A stretch of DNA of 64,000 nt from Gammaproteobacteria bacterium. Its GTDB lineage: Bacteria; Pseudomonadota; Gammaproteobacteria; Steroidobacterales; Steroidobacteraceae. This document shows, one piece after another, positions 57,587 through 64,000 of this stretch. Where the stretch lies: NCBI GenBank assembly GCA_947469285.1, contig CANIOW010000010.1, positions 37,189-101,188 on the forward strand, read 5' to 3'. Both the position numbers and the translations under genes were made by a program. Within the stretch, counting starts at the first letter, position 1. Every line of letters starts with the position of its first letter. The notes beneath the pieces were generated by a model. The model ran no database searches. It had not been told where the DNA came from and was given only the letters and a program-made list of their open reading frames with translations.

Positions 57587-60160
57587 ATGAAGTCCTTAAC
57601 GCCAAGGAAGAGCGCGGTGACGGTCACTCAGGTCGCTGGCGCCTTAGCCGCCGCCCTAGTGGTCAGTCTGGCCGCCGGTCCCGTACAGGCCGCACCCGTT
57701 AAAGCACCGCTGTCCGGTGAGATCGAGCGCATTACGCTCAACAACCCCGCCGACTACTGGACCGGCGGCACCGTGGTGGTGGGCGGTCAGACCGTTATCC
57801 TGCCGCGGAATTTGCTGCTGGATCTGCCGGCCAACCGGCTCACGCTGTGGCAGTTGGTAGACCAGGCCCCCGAGCCGTGCAAATCGCGCGGTGAAACGGG
57901 CCTCGCCAAGGGTGACACTTGTAATCTGTCAGGCACCGGCGCCATCGCCAGCATTGCGGCCAACCGGACCAATGGCAACAACGTCATTGCCGGTGACGTC
58001 CTGATCGAGAAGGGCCGCGAGGCCGTGACCGGGGTGGTCACTTACATCAATTACGACCAGGGTTATCTGCGCATTGACGGCGTGCCGGGCAGCGACAGCG
58101 CGGGCCTGATGGCGCGCATGAACGACCCCACCTCGCGGCATACCATTCAGGTGGGCGCCGGCTGTGGAGCGGGCCCCAATTGCAGCCCAGACGATCGCTT
58201 TGGCCTCGACGCTGACAATTACACGAACACCACCCCGACCGGGTACCCCATGTGTCTTCCGAGCACCATCGCGCGGCCGTGGGCCGGCTTGCCGCAGCAA
58301 GACATTGCCACGGCGCTGGGGGGACTGTCGAGCGACCGCTCAGTGGCCGTAGCCGCTGGAACCGCACAGGCAGCGGCAGATGGCACGGGGGATGCCCTGT
58401 GTCCTTCGACCAACCGCACGGCAAACTTTACCGTAGCAGACTCGCGCCGCTTCGCCCCTATTTTGGTGGGCGATACCATTACGCTGGAAGGCAGCTTCGA
58501 AACTGTGGGGGGGGTGCGTTTCCTGTCGTTCCATACCTCAAGTACAGCACTGGCTTTGGCGACGCGGACGGCTGGAACACAACCCGACTACGTGCTGCCT
58601 GAAGAAGTGTTCGTGGAGGCCCCAGCCTTTCAGAACCTGCGCGCACGCACGCTGATTATTGGTTTCTCTACGCTGTTCCCAGACATTCTGGTGCACACGC
58701 TGCACTACGATCCCATCACCGGCACCAAGCACGAGAAGCCTTTTGCCACCACCCGCGGCTGTGACAACGCGACAGCGGCCAATAACTGTGCGGGCGTGGG
58801 CATCCTGGGTACTCCCAACACCGGGCCGGCCGGTGGCAACGTCTTCCGCATTCGCTACGACATTGACTTCGTCATTGGCGCGCTGGCCGACTTAGACCCT
58901 TGTGCGCAGCTCCGTGCGGACCCGCGCATGGGTTCCGGTTTCTGCCCAAACTGGGTGTCTACCGGTAAGCCGGCGCTGTACAGTGCCAATGCCGTGGCCG
59001 AGATGTTCGCCATCCTCAGCCCCATCCCGCACGAAGTGCAGATGCGTACCGGCCATTTGCTGGCCGCCCAAGCCAAGAACTTCACGCCGACCACGGTAGA
59101 CGTGAATGGTCAGCCGGCCACCAATGGCCAGTACCTGTACCCGTTTGGCATCAATCTGGGCGGGATTGAAACGGCGGACTTCCTGGAGATTAATGCGGCG
59201 GCCCTCGGCAAACCGTTTCCGTTCTCCGGCATCCCCTGGAACTTGGACCGTCGCCTGAGCCCCAACGGCTGTAAGAAGGACGCAGGCGGCACACCGGTGT
59301 GCGAAGGCGCACCGCAGCCGCTCGAGCCGTTCCCCTACGAGGGCCTGGACCCGCGGACGCAAACGGACACCTGTGGTGCGGCTCCCTGCGCGCTGCCCAC
59401 CGTGCCCTATAACGACTCGAAATTCACGGCGTTGCCGCTGAGCACGGTGCGGAACCGCGTGTTGTCCTACATGACGCGCATTGGCACCACCACGCCGGCC
59501 GTGTACGACTTCGCCGGCAATGCCAGCGTGTTGGCCTGGCCACCGACGGACCCCGCGGCGATCGCGGTAGATGTCACGCCGACCGTGGACTACTGCGTCT
59601 CGGAGCTGGGCAACTGCTTGCCGCCACGGGTGGCGCCAGTGTGTGGCGCCGGTGAGGTGCCACTGAATGGTGCTTGTGTGGTGCCGGTGCCGGACTGCAC
59701 GGCCGGTCAGGTGCTGCAGAACAATGTCTGCGTGACACCGGTGCTGGCTTGCGGCACGGGTCAAGTGGCTTCGGGTGGCTTCTGTGTGGCACAGGTACTG
59801 ACGGTACCCACCTGCACGGCTACTCAGGCGCTGCAGAACAACGTCTGTGTCACCAAGGACATCGTCACTATTCCCCTCGTCACTTGGGTGGCGGCGGGTG
59901 GTGGACGTGGTCTGACGGTGGTGGCCAAGAGCAACAATGCGGCGGCTAACCTGGTGGTGACTGCAGCGGCTGGGACGACGAACGTGCTGAGCAGTCGGGC
60001 TTTAACCCGCGTGACCACCAACCAAGGGACGGTAGTGTGCACCACGGCCGCTCCTTGCTGGACGTTGGCGCGGACCCGGACGGTGTTGGATACGAAACCC
60101 ACCTCGGTGGTGGTCACGTCCGACAAGCTGGGGACGGCGACGGCCACCTCAGGCTTCTAA
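57587..60160 (+). CDS. Large secreted protein with paired-cysteine repeats, unrecognised family (paralogue B)
   Basis: 857-aa precursor, paralogous to the preceding gene over signal peptide (35 residues, ending PVQA) and about 640 residues; shared blocks include LPRNLLLDLPANRLTLWQL, NVIAGDVL, GLMARMNDPTSRHT, LPEEVFVEAPAFQN, RTLIIGFSTL, HEVQMRTGHLLAA and YPFGINLGGIE. Instead of PKD-like repeats it carries four modules of the type Cys-x9-Cys-Val (residues about 686-754), then a C-terminal beta-rich domain of about 100 residues. No enzyme motif was recognised. It begins at ATG 57587, 79 bp after the first gene, behind a leader sharing ACGCAGGTTTAA. A rho-independent terminator follows. Confidence 0.85.
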   Translation: MKSLTPRKSAVTVTQVAGALAAALVVSLAAGPVQAAPVKAPLSGEIERITLNNPADYWTGGTVVVGGQTVILPRNLLLDLPANRLTLWQLVDQAPEPCKSRGETGLAKGDTCNLSGTGAIASIAANRTNGNNVIAGDVLIEKGREAVTGVVTYINYDQGYLRIDGVPGSDSAGLMARMNDPTSRHTIQVGAGCGAGPNCSPDDRFGLDADNYTNTTPTGYPMCLPSTIARPWAGLPQQDIATALGGLSSDRSVAVAAGTAQAAADGTGDALCPSTNRTANFTVADSRRFAPILVGDTITLEGSFETVGGVRFLSFHTSSTALALATRTAGTQPDYVLPEEVFVEAPAFQNLRARTLIIGFSTLFPDILVHTLHYDPITGTKHEKPFATTRGCDNATAANNCAGVGILGTPNTGPAGGNVFRIRYDIDFVIGALADLDPCAQLRADPRMGSGFCPNWVSTGKPALYSANAVAEMFAILSPIPHEVQMRTGHLLAAQAKNFTPTTVDVNGQPATNGQYLYPFGINLGGIETADFLEINAAALGKPFPFSGIPWNLDRRLSPNGCKKDAGGTPVCEGAPQPLEPFPYEGLDPRTQTDTCGAAPCALPTVPYNDSKFTALPLSTVRNRVLSYMTRIGTTTPAVYDFAGNASVLAWPPTDPAAIAVDVTPTVDYCVSELGNCLPPRVAPVCGAGEVPLNGACVVPVPDCTAGQVLQNNVCVTPVLACGTGQVASGGFCVAQVLTVPTCTATQALQNNVCVTKDIVTIPLVTWVAAGGGRGLTVVAKSNNAAANLVVTAAAGTTNVLSSRALTRVTTNQGTVVCTTAAPCWTLARTRTVLDTKPTSVVVTSDKLGTATATSGF
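59642..59848 (+). repeat. Four paired-cysteine modules in paralogue B
   Basis: Repeating units CGAGEVPLNGACV, CTAGQVLQNNVCV, CGTGQVASGGFCV and CTATQALQNNVCV, each about 14 residues and separated by 9-12 residues of Val/Pro-rich linker. Units 2 and 4 are nearly identical in DNA as well (CAGG-GCTGCAGAACAA-GTCTG). They look like small disulfide loops of an extracellular stalk. Confidence 0.8.
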
Positions 60161-60867
60161 ATCCGGGTTGATCGCTTAAGTGGAAACGGGGGCTTCGGCC
60201 CCCGTTTTCTTTGGGCGGTGCGCCAGCGCGCCGCATCGGTGGGTGTGTCGAGATCTAAGCCTGCCCGGGGCAGGAGCACGGCCTGGACGTCACGCGCTGC
60301 CGGTCGGCCCGCTGCCGGTGCGGTGGTGTTTCCGTTCAGCCACGGCCCAAGCCCCGTATCACCGCGCAGCCGAGCCAGCGCGGTGGGCGTGAGGCCACGT
60401 GGCAGCACCACTGGCGCTTGTCGTCGACCGCCTGAACGGGTGCAAGCGGCGGCCAGTTGCCAACGCCCGCCGCCGCGGGCGGCCTTGACCAATGCGCGTA
60501 GATCTTCAGCCTCAAGCCAGGCTTGGTCCACCAACAGCACCAGCGCCGCATGCCAGTCCGCGGGCAAGGCGCGCAGGCCATCGCGCAGCGATCCCCCCAT
60601 CCCTTCACGCCAAGCGTGCGCGTGAATGAGCGTGAGCCGGCGGAACCCGAGCGCGCGCTGGGCGGTGGCGCTCAGCACAGTCCGCAGTCGTGGCGCCGCG
60701 GCGCCCAGCACCACGCAAGCCTCGGTAAAGCCGGCGGCGCGCGCCAACTGCAACTGCCGCAGGAGCAGGGGATGCGCGCTGCCGCCGAGGGTGCCCTTCG
60801 GGCGGCCGAGGCGACGGCTGCGCCCAGCGGCCAGCAATAACAGACAGGGCATGGGTGGGTGGTGCAT
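60157..60867 (-). CDS. MobA-like nucleotidyltransferase (molybdenum cofactor cytidylyltransferase type)
   Basis: 236-aa GT-A fold nucleotidyltransferase. The N-terminus LLLLAAGRSRRLGRPKGTL is the nucleotide-binding loop of the MobA/MocA group, followed by GGSLRDGLRAL, LVLLVDQAWLE and a GDTGLGPWL segment. These enzymes transfer CMP or GMP to molybdopterin, but the substrate is not settled by sequence. ATG 60867 or 60852 is the likely start; the longer upstream frame overlaps the divergent phosphatase gene. The last 17 codons lie across the terminator of the preceding gene. Confidence 0.8.
   Translation of the reverse strand: MHHPPMPCLLLLAAGRSRRLGRPKGTLGGSAHPLLLRQLQLARAAGFTEACVVLGAAAPRLRTVLSATAQRALGFRRLTLIHAHAWREGMGGSLRDGLRALPADWHAALVLLVDQAWLEAEDLRALVKAARGGGRWQLAAACTRSGGRRQAPVVLPRGLTPTALARLRGDTGLGPWLNGNTTAPAAGRPAARDVQAVLLPRAGLDLDTPTDAARWRTAQRKRGPKPPFPLKRSTRI
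60184..60210 (+). terminator. Intrinsic terminator after the secreted-protein pair
   Basis: AAACGGGGGC - TTCG - GCCCCCGTTT followed by TCTTT: a 10-bp stem with a stable tetraloop and a short T-run, 24 bp after the second secreted gene. The 3' coding end of the convergent nucleotidyltransferase runs across it. Confidence 0.9.
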
Positions 60868-60886
60868 CGGCGCTATCATCGCGCAC

Positions 60887-61450
60887 ATGCAGCTGAAGAA
60901 ACATGCCGCCTTGCGCCGTCGCCCGCTCTTGACCCCAGTGTGGTTGTCGGCGCTCGGGGCAATATTGTTCGCAGTGACCTTGAGTTGGGTTTGGCAACAT
61001 GTGGCCATGACTACCGTGTTTGTCATTCGCCATGCGGAAAAAGTAGCGTCTGGCACGCAGGACCCCGCGCTGTCCGCCGCGGGCGAGGCGCATGCGGCGC
61101 GCTATGCGGCTTTGTTTGGCACCGCTGTGCGCGGGCAGCACCTGCAAGTGGTGTACGCCACCGAATTCCGCCGCACGCAGCAAACAGCGGGGTTGGTCGC
61201 CCGGCGTCTCGGGATTCCGCTGCGTATCATCCCGGCGGCAGACACGGCCGAACTGGTGGAGCACTTGTTGCGGCACTACCGTGGGCAGCGCGTGCTGGTG
61301 GTAGGGCACAGCAACACGGTGCCAGCGCTCATCAGCGCCCTGGGCGGCGACACGGTGCCGGCGCTGGGCGAAGCGGACTACTCCCGCTTGTATGTGGTGT
61401 CGGTGGGGTTGTTTTCGCGCACCACTGTGACTGAATTGGCGCTGCCCTGA
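60887..61450 (+). CDS. Membrane-anchored histidine phosphatase (phosphoglycerate-mutase fold)
   Basis: 187-aa protein with a basic N-terminus and one TM helix (VWLSALGAILFAVTLSWVW), then a histidine-phosphatase domain with the catalytic RHAEK motif (VFVIRHAEK), the TEFRRTQQTA segment and the second histidine in VVGHSNTVPALI. The catalytic domain is probably periplasmic, given the anchor. The substrate is unknown. The ATG at 60887 fits; further upstream frame overlaps the divergent gene, whose start is 20 bp away. Confidence 0.87.
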   Translation: MQLKKHAALRRRPLLTPVWLSALGAILFAVTLSWVWQHVAMTTVFVIRHAEKVASGTQDPALSAAGEAHAARYAALFGTAVRGQHLQVVYATEFRRTQQTAGLVARRLGIPLRIIPAADTAELVEHLLRHYRGQRVLVVGHSNTVPALISALGGDTVPALGEADYSRLYVVSVGLFSRTTVTELALP

Positions 61451-61451
61451 T

Positions 61452-61499
61452 GGCCGCTAGCCGGTGCCGTCAGGCCGCTGGCCGGTGCCGTCAGGCCGC
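61452..61499. repeat. 21-bp tandem repeat, about 2.3 copies
   Basis: GCTAGCCGGTGCCGTCAGGCC (61456-61476) is followed directly by a copy differing at one base (61477-61497), with partial copies at both ends. It fills the gap between the convergent phosphatase and GNAT genes. No coding or terminator function is evident. Confidence 0.85.
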
Positions 61500-61507
61500 G
61501 CCTGCCG

Positions 61508-62002
61508 CTAACGCGCTACGGCGCTGAAGTCGGTTTCGAAGACGCTGTAGCCGGCTTCTTTCATCCCGACCTGGAGGTAGGTGTTGCGTGCCGTGTGGTT
61601 GTCATGGTCGACGTAAAGGCGCAGCCCACAGACCCCCGGGGTTTGTTGGGCAGCCTCTAGAACCGTGGCATAGAGGGCACGGAAAACGCCTTGGCCGCGC
61701 GCCGCGGGCGACACGTACACCGACTGAATCCACCAAAACTCGCCATTCCGCCAGTCGCTCCATTCTTGCGTCAGCATCAAGGTGCCCACGGGGGTGGCCT
61801 GTGGACCGGTGCGCGCCATGAAATATCGGCCGCGCTGCGGGTTGGCGAGTGCTGCGGCCACGCCGGCGGTGAGGGTGGCGCGGTCCAGTTCGCGCTGTTC
61901 GGTTTCAAGCGCGATGCCCAGGTTGGCCGCGACGAGGTATTCCAGATCCGTCAGCTGCGCAGGTTCGATAGCGAGGCGGAGGGCGGCGGTCTGACGGGTC
62001 AT
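61508..62002 (-). CDS. GNAT-family N-acetyltransferase
   Basis: 164-aa acetyl-CoA-dependent transferase. The acetyl-CoA-binding segment WWIQSVYVSPAARGQGVFRALYATVLEAA (motif A: Q/R-x-x-G-x-G/A here as RGQGVF) and GLRLYVDHDNHTARNTYLQVGMKEAGYSVFE (motif B) are clear. The acceptor is unknown. It is transcribed away from tRNA-Ala. Confidence 0.88.
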   Translation of the reverse strand: MTRQTAALRLAIEPAQLTDLEYLVAANLGIALETEQRELDRATLTAGVAAALANPQRGRYFMARTGPQATPVGTLMLTQEWSDWRNGEFWWIQSVYVSPAARGQGVFRALYATVLEAAQQTPGVCGLRLYVDHDNHTARNTYLQVGMKEAGYSVFETDFSAVAR

Positions 62003-62051
62003 CGTTGGTTGCTTCCTGAACGTGGGGGCTTTAGTATGCCCGGTCTTATAT

Positions 62052-62127
62052 GGGGCGGTAGCTCAGCTGGGAGAGCGCTGCGTTCGCAATGCAGAGGTCG
62101 GGAGTTCGATCCTCCTCCGCTCCACCA
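62052..62127 (+). tRNA. tRNA-Ala (anticodon CGC)
   Basis: 76-nt tRNA with encoded CCA. Acceptor GGGGCGG/CCGCTCC, D-arm GCTCAGCTGGGAGAGC, anticodon stem CTGCG/TGCAG with loop TTCGCAA (anticodon 62085-62087, reading GCG codons), T-arm GGGAG-TTCGATC-CTCCT. All stems pair. Confidence 0.97.
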
Positions 62128-62132
62128 TATTG

Positions 62133-62166
62133 AAGGGCCCGGTTTTACCACCGGGCCCTTTTTTTT
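62133..62166 (+). terminator. Terminator of tRNA-Ala
   Basis: AAGGGCCCGGT - TTTACC - ACCGGGCCCTT followed by a run of eight T (62159-62166), 6 bp after the tRNA CCA end. Very strong intrinsic terminator. Confidence 0.95.
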
Positions 62167-62237
62167 GGACCTCACTTAGGGCTCTGGGGGGCATAGGCGG
62201 TGTTACGTTTCGTTCTCTTGCTAGATCGGGCAGCCCC

Positions 62238-63908
62238 ATGAACCTCCAGGCGGAAAGCGCGCAATCGTCGAGCCTGGAAGGCGATTACGACTACCTGGTG
62301 GTCGGTGGGGGCTCGGCGGGGTGCGTGCTGGCGGCACGCTTGAGTGAAGACCGCAATGTGCGCGTGGCATTGCTGGAGGCCGGGCCGGTAGACCGCAGCG
62401 TGCTCATTCATTGTCCGGCAGGCATTGCGGCTCTGGCGCGCACCGGCACTGCCAACTGGCGCTATGCCACCGTGCCCCAGGCCGGTTTGCTGGGGCGATG
62501 CGGCTATCAACCGCGCGGCAAGGTACTGGGCGGGTCCAGTTCGCTCAACGCCATGGTTTATATCCGCGGTCATGCCGCGGACTATGACGCTTGGGCGGCG
62601 GAGGGTAACCCGGGTTGGTCTTATCACGAGGTGCTGCCTTATTTCAAACGGGCCGAGCACAACGAGCGCGGTGGCGATGCCTGGCACGGTACCGGTGGGC
62701 CCTTGAACGTCATGGACCTGCGTTCGCCCAATGGCCTGCTGCCCGATTTCATCGCGGCCGGTGTGGCCGCCGGCTGGCCACGCACGGCGGATTTCAATGG
62801 CGCTTCCCAAGGGGGGGTAGGCGCCTATCAGGTGACCCATCGTCAGGGGGAGCGCTGTAGTGCGGCGAAGGCCTACCTCACACCGGTGCTTGGCCGCTCG
62901 AACTTAAGCGTGTTCACCGGTGCGCACACCACCCGCATCCTCACCGCGAGCGGCGCGGGCCCCAGGCGTGCCGTGGGCGTCGAGTTTCGCGGCGCAGGTG
63001 GCCAGGGACCATTGCAACGCTTGTCGCTGCGCGCTGGCGGCGAAGTGGTGTTGGCCGCGGGCGCTTTTGGTTCGCCGCAGCTGCTGCTGTTGTCTGGTAT
63101 CGGCCCGGGGGCGCAGTTGCAGCAGCATGGGGTGCCGGTGCTGCATGATTTGCCGGGGGTCGGGGAGCATCTGCACGACCACCCCGACATGATTCTGGTG
63201 GTCGACGCGCCCCGGGCGCACGAGGTGCTGGGCTTGTCCTGGCGCGGCCTGGCGCGCGGGCTGCGTGCGGTGGGGGAGTGGCGTCAGCACCGTCGAGGAC
63301 TGCTCACCACGAACTTTGCAGAAGCCGGTGGCTTCATTCATACCGACCAGAGCGAAGCCTTGCCCGATCTGCAACTGCATTTCGTGGTGGCGAAGCTGGC
63401 CGATCACGGGCGACGCACGCTGTTCGGTCAGGGTTATTCCCTGCATGTCTGTTTGTTGCGCCCGCGCAGCCGTGGCAGCGTGCGTCTTGCCGGGCCCGAC
63501 CCTTTGGTGGCACCACTCATCGATCCGGCCTTCCTACAGGACGCGGACGATCTGCGCCGTCTGGTACGCGGCGTGCACTTGGCTCGGGACTTGCTGGGGC
63601 AAGCGCCGCTGGCCCGGCACGGTGGCCAGGAGTCTGCCGCCTCGCGCCACGCCCAGACGGACGCACAGCTGGCCGATTTTGTGCGGCGGAATTCCGACAC
63701 CAGCTACCACCCGGTCGGTTCCTGCCGCATGGGGTCGGGCCCACTGGATGTGGTGGATGCCACCTTGCGCGTGCATGGCGTGGCGGCTTTGCGCGTGGCA
63801 GATGCGTCCATCATGCCGTCCATCGTGGGCGGCAATACCAATGCACCGAGCATCATGATCGGCGAAAAAGCGGCGGATCTGCTGCGCGCGGCACGGGCCA
63901 CGGCGTAG
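62238..63908 (+). CDS. GMC-family FAD oxidoreductase (choline dehydrogenase-like)
   Basis: 556-aa flavoenzyme that oxidises an alcohol. It has the FAD-binding YLVVGGGSAGCVLAARLSED, GGSSSLNAMVYIRGHAADYDAWA, VVLAAGAFGSPQLLLLSGIGP with VGEHLHDHPDM, and the C-terminal catalytic His/Asn region YHPVGSCRMG...VGGNTNAPSIMIGEKAADLL. Similar to BetA but also to PEG and other alcohol dehydrogenases, so the substrate is open. ATG 62238 starts the FAD motif after about 25 residues; earlier frame crosses tRNA-Ala. It lies between two tRNA genes. Confidence 0.92.
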   Translation: MNLQAESAQSSSLEGDYDYLVVGGGSAGCVLAARLSEDRNVRVALLEAGPVDRSVLIHCPAGIAALARTGTANWRYATVPQAGLLGRCGYQPRGKVLGGSSSLNAMVYIRGHAADYDAWAAEGNPGWSYHEVLPYFKRAEHNERGGDAWHGTGGPLNVMDLRSPNGLLPDFIAAGVAAGWPRTADFNGASQGGVGAYQVTHRQGERCSAAKAYLTPVLGRSNLSVFTGAHTTRILTASGAGPRRAVGVEFRGAGGQGPLQRLSLRAGGEVVLAAGAFGSPQLLLLSGIGPGAQLQQHGVPVLHDLPGVGEHLHDHPDMILVVDAPRAHEVLGLSWRGLARGLRAVGEWRQHRRGLLTTNFAEAGGFIHTDQSEALPDLQLHFVVAKLADHGRRTLFGQGYSLHVCLLRPRSRGSVRLAGPDPLVAPLIDPAFLQDADDLRRLVRGVHLARDLLGQAPLARHGGQESAASRHAQTDAQLADFVRRNSDTSYHPVGSCRMGSGPLDVVDATLRVHGVAALRVADASIMPSIVGGNTNAPSIMIGEKAADLLRAARATA

Positions 63909-63923
63909 ACTAGCGCCGGCGTT

Positions 63924-64000
63924 GCCCCGGTAGCTCAGTTGGATAGAGCGCGCCCCTCCTAAGGGCGAGGTCACAGGTTCGACTCCTGTTCGGGGCACCA
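63924..64000 (+). tRNA. tRNA-Arg (anticodon CCT)
   Basis: 77-nt tRNA ending exactly at the window edge with encoded CCA. Acceptor GCCCCGG/TCGGGGC, anticodon stem CGCCC/GGGCG with loop CTCCTAA (anticodon 63958-63960, reading AGG), T-arm ACAGG-TTCGACT-CCTGT. Complete. Confidence 0.97.

Noticed and set aside
62052..64000. tRNA-flanked segment as a genomic island
   Set aside because: Two tRNA genes bracket the GMC oxidoreductase gene, but there is no integrase, no duplicated tRNA 3' end as attachment site and no visible change in composition.

Overview
This window comes from a high-GC bacterial chromosome, most likely a gammaproteobacterium with affinities to the Xanthomonadales/Chromatiales side of the class. 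The evidence is gene order: lolCED-comEC, exbBD-msbA-lpxK-ycaR-kdsB, rne divergent from rluC, maf/yceD-rpmF-plsX-fabH, clpS-clpA-infA-aat, and ftsK-lolA-rarA-crcB-serS. The cell is clearly Gram-negative, with LPS, outer-membrane lipoproteins and a type II secretion system. Genus-level placement is not possible from sequence alone. There are no insertion sequences, prophages or CRISPR arrays. Coding density is very high, with many 4-bp stop/start overlaps.

Layout. 1-1425: 3' part of a sulfatase. 1446-4686: lipoprotein-release ABC transporter LolC-LolE-LolD. 4755-7190: ComEC DNA-uptake channel. 7250-12239: ExbB/ExbD-type motor, lipid A flippase MsbA, lipid A kinase LpxK, a Trm112-like protein and CMP-KDO synthetase KdsB. 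12345-16755 (minus): glycosyltransferase, FkbM methyltransferase and RNase E, followed by a 595-bp leader region and the divergent rluC. 18399-21878: maf, yceD, rpmF, plsX, fabH. 22207-24453: L,D-transpeptidase, a SUMF1-like lipoprotein and an alanine-zipper lipoprotein. 24640-30879: SOS mutagenesis operon lexA-imuA-imuB-dnaE2 behind a perfect LexA box. 30894-37827 (minus): threonine aldolase and gspC-D-E-F. 38012-41780: N-end-rule cluster clpS, clpA, infA, aat. 41780-43929: an acyltransferase-fold protein and thioredoxin reductase. 43991-50436: ftsK, lolA, a VanZ-like gene, rarA, crcB, serS. 50488-53962 (minus): a BI-1 family protein, a P-type ATPase and tRNA-Ser. 54205-60160: two large tandem paralogous secreted proteins of unrecognised family. 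60157-64000: nucleotidyltransferase, histidine phosphatase, GNAT enzyme, tRNA-Ala, GMC oxidoreductase and tRNA-Arg.

How the parts fit. Much of the window builds and maintains the envelope: Lol lipoprotein sorting, lipid A/KDO synthesis and export, type II secretion, and an L,D-transpeptidase close to a lipoprotein that ends in lysine. A second theme is DNA and stress: ComEC, the LexA-controlled mutasome, RarA, FtsK and ClpAPS.

The best candidate for something undescribed is the tandem pair at 54205-60160. Both proteins are Sec-exported and share a roughly 650-residue N-terminal region and a 12-nt leader sequence just upstream of the start codon. They then switch C-terminal modules: three Ig/PKD-like repeats in the first, four paired-cysteine repeats in the second. 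Other points worth checking are a GspE that has lost all four zinc-ligand cysteines, a perfect 24-bp in-frame duplication in dnaE2, and near-leaderless promoters at clpS and yceD.
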